From Eubacterium sp. (GTDB lineage: Bacteria > Bacillota > Clostridia > Oscillospirales > Acutalibacteraceae), in assembly GCA_029050995.1 (NCBI GenBank), contig JAIDLO010000017.1, positions 1-9,673 of the forward strand: 9,673 bases of DNA, read 5' to 3'. The notes under the pieces are model-generated. The model saw only the letters and a program-made list of their open reading frames with translations, did no database searches and was not told the origin of the DNA. Made by a program: the position numbers and the translations under genes. Below, one piece after another: positions 6,780-9,673 of this stretch (position 1 is the first letter of the stretch; each line of letters opens with the position of its first letter).

Positions 6780-9377
6780 TTAGTTGCCGTAATATGCTCT
6801 GAGATACATTTCCTTCATTTCGCTCATAAGAGGAAGTCTTGGGTTAGCACCTGTGCACTGATCGTCAAATGCCTGCTCAACCATTTCGTCAAGATTATCA
6901 AGGAAGTACTGCTCATCAACGCCGTAATCCTTAATGCACTTTTTGATACCGCAGTATTCTTTAAGCTCGTCAATCTTCTTGATAAGACCTTTAAGCTTTT
7001 CTTCGTCATTCTTGCCCTTAACGCCAAGAGCGTCAGCAACCTGTGCATAGCGAGCAAGAGTGTGCGGATGATCATACTGGCTGAATGTACCCATCTTAGT
7101 AGGAACCTCTGCTGCATTGAATTCAAGAACATAATCAATCATAAGTGCGTTTGCAACACCGTGTGGAAGGTGGTGGAAAGCGCCAAGCTTATGTGCCATT
7201 GAGTGGCAGATACCAAGGAATGCATTTGCAAATGCCATACCTGCCATTGTAGCAGCATTAGCCATTTTTTCTCTTGCAATCGGATCATTCGGACCATTGT
7301 CGTATGCTCTTGGAAGATACTCAAAGATATTCTTGAGTGCTTCAATAGCAAGACCGTCTGTGTATTCAGTTGCCATCATGGAAGCGTAAGCCTCAAGTGC
7401 GTGTGTAACAGCGTCAATACCGGATGCTGATGTAAGACCCTTAGGTGCATTCATATGGAAATCTGCGTCAACGATTGCCATGTTTGGAAGAAGCTCATAG
7501 TCTGCAAGCGGATATTTTGTGCCTGTTTTTTCGTCAGTGATAACTGCGAAAGGTGTAACCTCTGAGCCTGTACCTGCTGATGTAGGGATAGCGATAAAGT
7601 AAGCCTTTTCGCCCATTTTAGGGAATGCATAAACTCTTTTGCGGATATCCATAAATCTCATTGCAAGATCGAAGAAATCTACTTCAGGATGTTCATAAAG
7701 CACCCACATAATCTTTGCAGCATCCATTGCAGAACCGCCGCCTAATGCGATAATGCAGTCAGGCTGGAATGCGTTGATCTGAGCAGCACCCTCTTTAGCA
7801 CAAGCAAGAGTCGGGTCCGGAGCAACATTGAAGAATGTTGAATGAATGATGCCCATTGAATCAAGCTTATCTGTAATAGCCTTTGTATAGCCGTTATTAT
7901 AAAGGAATGAGTCTGTTACGATAAATACCTTTTTCTTGCCCATAACTGTTCCAAGCTCATCAAGAGCAACAGGAAGACAGCCTTTCTTAATGTAAACCTT
8001 TTCAGGTGCTCTGAACCAAAGCATATTTTCCCTTCTTTCTGCAACAGTTTTGATGTTGAGTAAGTGCTTAACACCTACATTTTCTGATACGGAGTTACCG
8101 CCCCAGGATCCGCAGCCGAGTGTAAGTGACGGTGCAAGATCAAAGTTGTAAAGGTCGCCGATGCCACCGAAGGAAGAAGGTGTATTTACAAGAATACGGC
8201 AGGTTTTCATACGAGCGGCAAATTCATCAATCTTAGCTCTTTCCGTTGTTTCATTAAGATAAACAGATGATGTATGGCCGTAACCACCGTCAGCGATAAG
8301 CTGTTCAGCCTTAGCAAGCGCATCGCTGAAATCCTCACTCTTGTACATAGCAAGAACAGGGGAAAGCTTTTCGTGTGCGAATTCCTCGCTGATGTCAACA
8401 GATTCAACCTCGCCGATAAGAATCTTTGTTGCCTCAGGAACCTCAACACCTGCAAGAGCAGCAATTGTTACAGGCTTCTGACCAACGATTTTTGCGTTAA
8501 GTGCGCCGTTGATGATGATTGTTTTACGAACCTTTTCGATTTCGTCATCCTTAAGGAAGTAGCAGCCTCTGTCTTCAAACTCTTTGCGAACTGCTTTGTA
8601 AACCTTCTTGTCTACAATGCAGGACTGCTCTGAAGCACAAATCATACCGTTATCAAATGTTTTTGAATGAATGATTGAGTTAACAGCCTTGATGATGTCT
8701 GCGCTTTCGTCAATGATAGCAGGCGTGTTGCCGGCACCAACGCCAAGAGCAGGCTTACCGCTTGAGTAAGCAGCCTTAACCATACCAGGACCGCCTGTTG
8801 CAAGAATAATGTCTGCCTCTTTCATTACAAGGTTTGTCATATCAAGTGACGGTGCATCAATCCAGGAAATAATGCCTTCCGGTGCACCTGCTTCAACAGC
8901 AGCATCAAGAACGATTTTAGCTGCAGCAGCTGTTGAATTCTTTGCTCTTGGATGAGGAGAAATGATTATACCGTTTCTTGTTTTAAGCGCAAGAAGCGTT
9001 TTGAAGATTGCTGTCGATGTAGGGTTAGTTGTTGGAATAACAGCAGCAATAACGCCGATAGGATCAGCAACTCTCATTGTTCCGAATGCTTTGTTTTCTT
9101 CAATAACGCCGCATGTCTTTGTGTCTTTATACTGATTATAAATATACTCAGCAGCGTAGTGGTTTTTAATAACCTTGTCTTCAACAATGCCCATGCCTGT
9201 TTCTTCAACTGCCATTTTTGCAAGCGGAATTCTTGCCATGTTGGCAGCCTTTGCAGCAGCAAGGAAAATTTTATCAACCTGCTCCTGTGTGAATGTTGAA
9301 AATTCTTTCTGAGCTTCACGAATTCTTGCAAGCTCTTTTTCAAGTTTTTCAACGCTGTCGATAATTTCTTTAGCCAT
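6780..9377 (-). CDS. adhE: Bifunctional acetaldehyde-CoA/alcohol dehydrogenase AdhE
   Basis: The 865-residue enzyme reduces acetyl-CoA to acetaldehyde and then to ethanol, using two NADH, and is a main fermentative electron sink. The N-terminal aldehyde dehydrogenase half (about 1-445) carries the catalytic Cys247 in GMICASEQSC and a GVGAGNTP cofactor loop. A linker (about 450-470) leads to the iron-dependent alcohol dehydrogenase half. That half shows GGGSAMDAAK (546-555) and iron ligands Asp655 and His659 (GIDAVTHAL), His725 (CHSMAH) and His739 (PHG), offset by two from the E. coli residues. Length is normal for the family and both active sites are intact. AdhE usually forms helical spirosome filaments. 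The ATG at 9377 is chosen because GGAGG (complement of 9386-9390) lies 8 bases upstream; an in-frame TTG at 9392 overlaps that site. Rex-type operators upstream suggest redox control. Confidence 0.97.
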   Translation of the reverse strand: MAKEIIDSVEKLEKELARIREAQKEFSTFTQEQVDKIFLAAAKAANMARIPLAKMAVEETGMGIVEDKVIKNHYAAEYIYNQYKDTKTCGVIEENKAFGTMRVADPIGVIAAVIPTTNPTSTAIFKTLLALKTRNGIIISPHPRAKNSTAAAAKIVLDAAVEAGAPEGIISWIDAPSLDMTNLVMKEADIILATGGPGMVKAAYSSGKPALGVGAGNTPAIIDESADIIKAVNSIIHSKTFDNGMICASEQSCIVDKKVYKAVRKEFEDRGCYFLKDDEIEKVRKTIIINGALNAKIVGQKPVTIAALAGVEVPEATKILIGEVESVDISEEFAHEKLSPVLAMYKSEDFSDALAKAEQLIADGGYGHTSSVYLNETTERAKIDEFAARMKTCRILVNTPSSFGGIGDLYNFDLAPSLTLGCGSWGGNSVSENVGVKHLLNIKTVAERRENMLWFRAPEKVYIKKGCLPVALDELGTVMGKKKVFIVTDSFLYNNGYTKAITDKLDSMGIIHSTFFNVAPDPTLACAKEGAAQINAFQPDCIIALGGGSAMDAAKIMWVLYEHPEVDFFDLAMRFMDIRKRVYAFPKMGEKAYFIAIPTSAGTGSEVTPFAVITDEKTGTKYPLADYELLPNMAIVDADFHMNAPKGLTSASGIDAVTHALEAYASMMATEYTDGLAIEALKNIFEYLPRAYDNGPNDPIAREKMANAATMAGMAFANAFLGICHSMAHKLGAFHHLPHGVANALMIDYVLEFNAAEVPTKMGTFSQYDHPHTLARYAQVADALGVKGKNDEEKLKGLIKKIDELKEYCGIKKCIKDYGVDEQYFLDNLDEMVEQAFDDQCTGANPRLPLMSEMKEMYLRAYYGN

Positions 9378-9385
9378 TTTAGTTA

Positions 9386-9390
9386 CCTCC
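9386..9390 (-). promoter_or_regulatory. Ribosome binding site that fixes the adhE start
   Basis: The minus strand reads GGAGG here, followed by 8 bases and the ATG of MAKEIIDS. An upstream in-frame TTG at 9392-9390 overlaps this site and would add five residues (MEVTK) that the ribosome binding site itself encodes, so it is not a plausible start. Confidence 0.9.
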
Positions 9391-9416
9391 AAAATCTGTT
9401 TGTCTGTAATTTTTAA

Positions 9417-9434
9417 TCGTTAATTATTTAACAA
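9417..9434 (-). promoter_or_regulatory. Rex-type redox operator, promoter-proximal site
   Basis: The minus strand reads TTGTTAAATAATTAACGA. It matches 13 of the 14 specified positions of the clostridial Rex consensus TTGTTAA-N4-TTAACAA; the only mismatch is G for A near the end. It lies just after the predicted transcription start of adhE (about +7 to +24), where a bound repressor would block RNA polymerase. Rex is known to release DNA when NADH is high, allowing adhE expression. The match is seen in the sequence; binding is inferred. Confidence 0.72.
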
Positions 9435-9446
9435 TTACTTGCCCAT

Positions 9447-9475
9447 ATAATAATCTTAAACAAGGATTATTGCAA
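9447..9475 (-). promoter_or_regulatory. Candidate sigma-A-type promoter of adhE
   Basis: On the minus strand TTGCAA (9475-9470) and TATTAT (9452-9447) are separated by 17 bases. They match four and five of six consensus positions. The predicted start near 9440 gives a leader of about 63 bases. The flanking DNA is AT-rich, and a weaker alternative (TTGTGA 9527-9522, TATAAA 9506-9501, 15-base spacer) exists upstream. Confidence 0.6.
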
Positions 9476-9552
9476 TATTTTTCTCTTAAATTCTACTTTT
9501 TTTATAAAATCAATAAAAAAATCACAATTTCTTTGTGCGAAAGGCGAATTCT

Positions 9553-9570
9553 TTGTGAAATATTTAACAA
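9553..9570 (-). promoter_or_regulatory. Rex-type redox operator, upstream site
   Basis: The minus strand reads TTGTTAAATATTTCACAA, again 13 of 14 specified positions of the clostridial Rex consensus; the two half-sites TTGTTAAAT and TTGTGAAAT differ by one base. It lies about 113-130 bases before the predicted adhE start of transcription, so it would act by looping onto the proximal site, on the weaker upstream promoter, or on a divergent gene beyond the window edge. Confidence 0.78.
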
Positions 9571-9673
9571 TATCGTTAATGTATTTAGCGTTAGTATTAT
9601 TAGGGTAGTGAAGACTAATAGTATTGTACGAATGTAAAAGAGTTAAGCAATAAACGGCAGTATGAAAAATCAG

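Larger units (their letters stand above)
9378..9673. other. Non-coding adhE upstream region
   Basis: No gene is supported in these 296 bases. The stretch is AT-rich and holds the adhE ribosome binding site, promoter and two Rex-like operators described separately. Beyond 9570 it contains an imperfect tandem 15-base repeat (9574-9588 and 9589-9603) and an imperfect inverted repeat (9595-9603 with 9615-9623). An ATG near the right edge (9662) has no ribosome binding site and only four visible codons, so a gene starting there cannot be called. Confidence 0.7.

Noticed and set aside
8952..9299. Cys-rich plus-strand open frame (115 aa) opposite adhE
   Set aside because: It is antisense to the conserved aldehyde dehydrogenase half of adhE, has no ribosome binding site that stands out, and its composition is what complementary reading of adhE codons gives.
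9378..9392. TTG at 9392 (minus strand) as the adhE start
   Set aside because: The TTG overlaps the GGAGG site that serves the ATG at 9377; the extra five residues are the ribosome binding site read as codons.
9662..9673. Possible plus-strand gene start at the right edge
   Set aside because: Only four codons are visible and there is no ribosome binding site at a suitable distance.

Overview
The window looks like chromosomal DNA from a low-to-moderate GC, Gram-positive anaerobe of the Clostridia, perhaps a gut Oscillospiraceae/Ruminococcaceae or Lachnospiraceae relative. This rests on three things: strong GGAGG-type ribosome binding sites, AT-rich sigma-A-like promoters, and the gene set itself (a clostridial-type PreP-like M16C peptidase, a compact type B carboxylesterase, and a bifunctional AdhE behind Rex-type operators). 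The genus cannot be fixed by reading alone. No mobile elements, CRISPR arrays, tRNA or rRNA genes were seen.

Layout. Bases 1-1686 (+) are the C-terminal part of a presequence-protease-like M16C metallopeptidase, cut by the window edge and closed by a good intrinsic terminator (1701-1736). A probable promoter (1772-1800) then drives three tightly packed plus-strand genes: a type B carboxylesterase (1830-3164, GTG start), a GH31 alpha-glycosidase (3164-5461, start fused to the previous stop as TAATG) and a small GNAT acetyltransferase (5491-5928). On the minus strand lie a large adhE (6780-9377) and, downstream of it, a small APH/choline-kinase-like phosphotransferase (5984-6724) with its own well-formed promoter. 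A hairpin at 5948-5969 sits between the two convergent units and can serve both. The last ~296 bases (9378-9673) hold no supported gene. They are the adhE control region, with a candidate promoter and two near-consensus Rex redox operators.

How the genes may work together. The esterase and GH31 enzyme both lack signal peptides and are translationally coupled, which suggests cytoplasmic breakdown of an imported, possibly acylated, alpha-glycoside. AdhE converts acetyl-CoA to ethanol and regenerates NAD+ during fermentation; Rex boxes in its leader fit NADH/NAD+-controlled expression. The kinase may be partly co-transcribed with adhE because no adhE terminator is visible, but its substrate is unknown.

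Nothing here clearly amounts to a new system. The most informative items are the two-site Rex arrangement at adhE, the esterase-GH31 coupling, and the kinase promoter embedded just after adhE.
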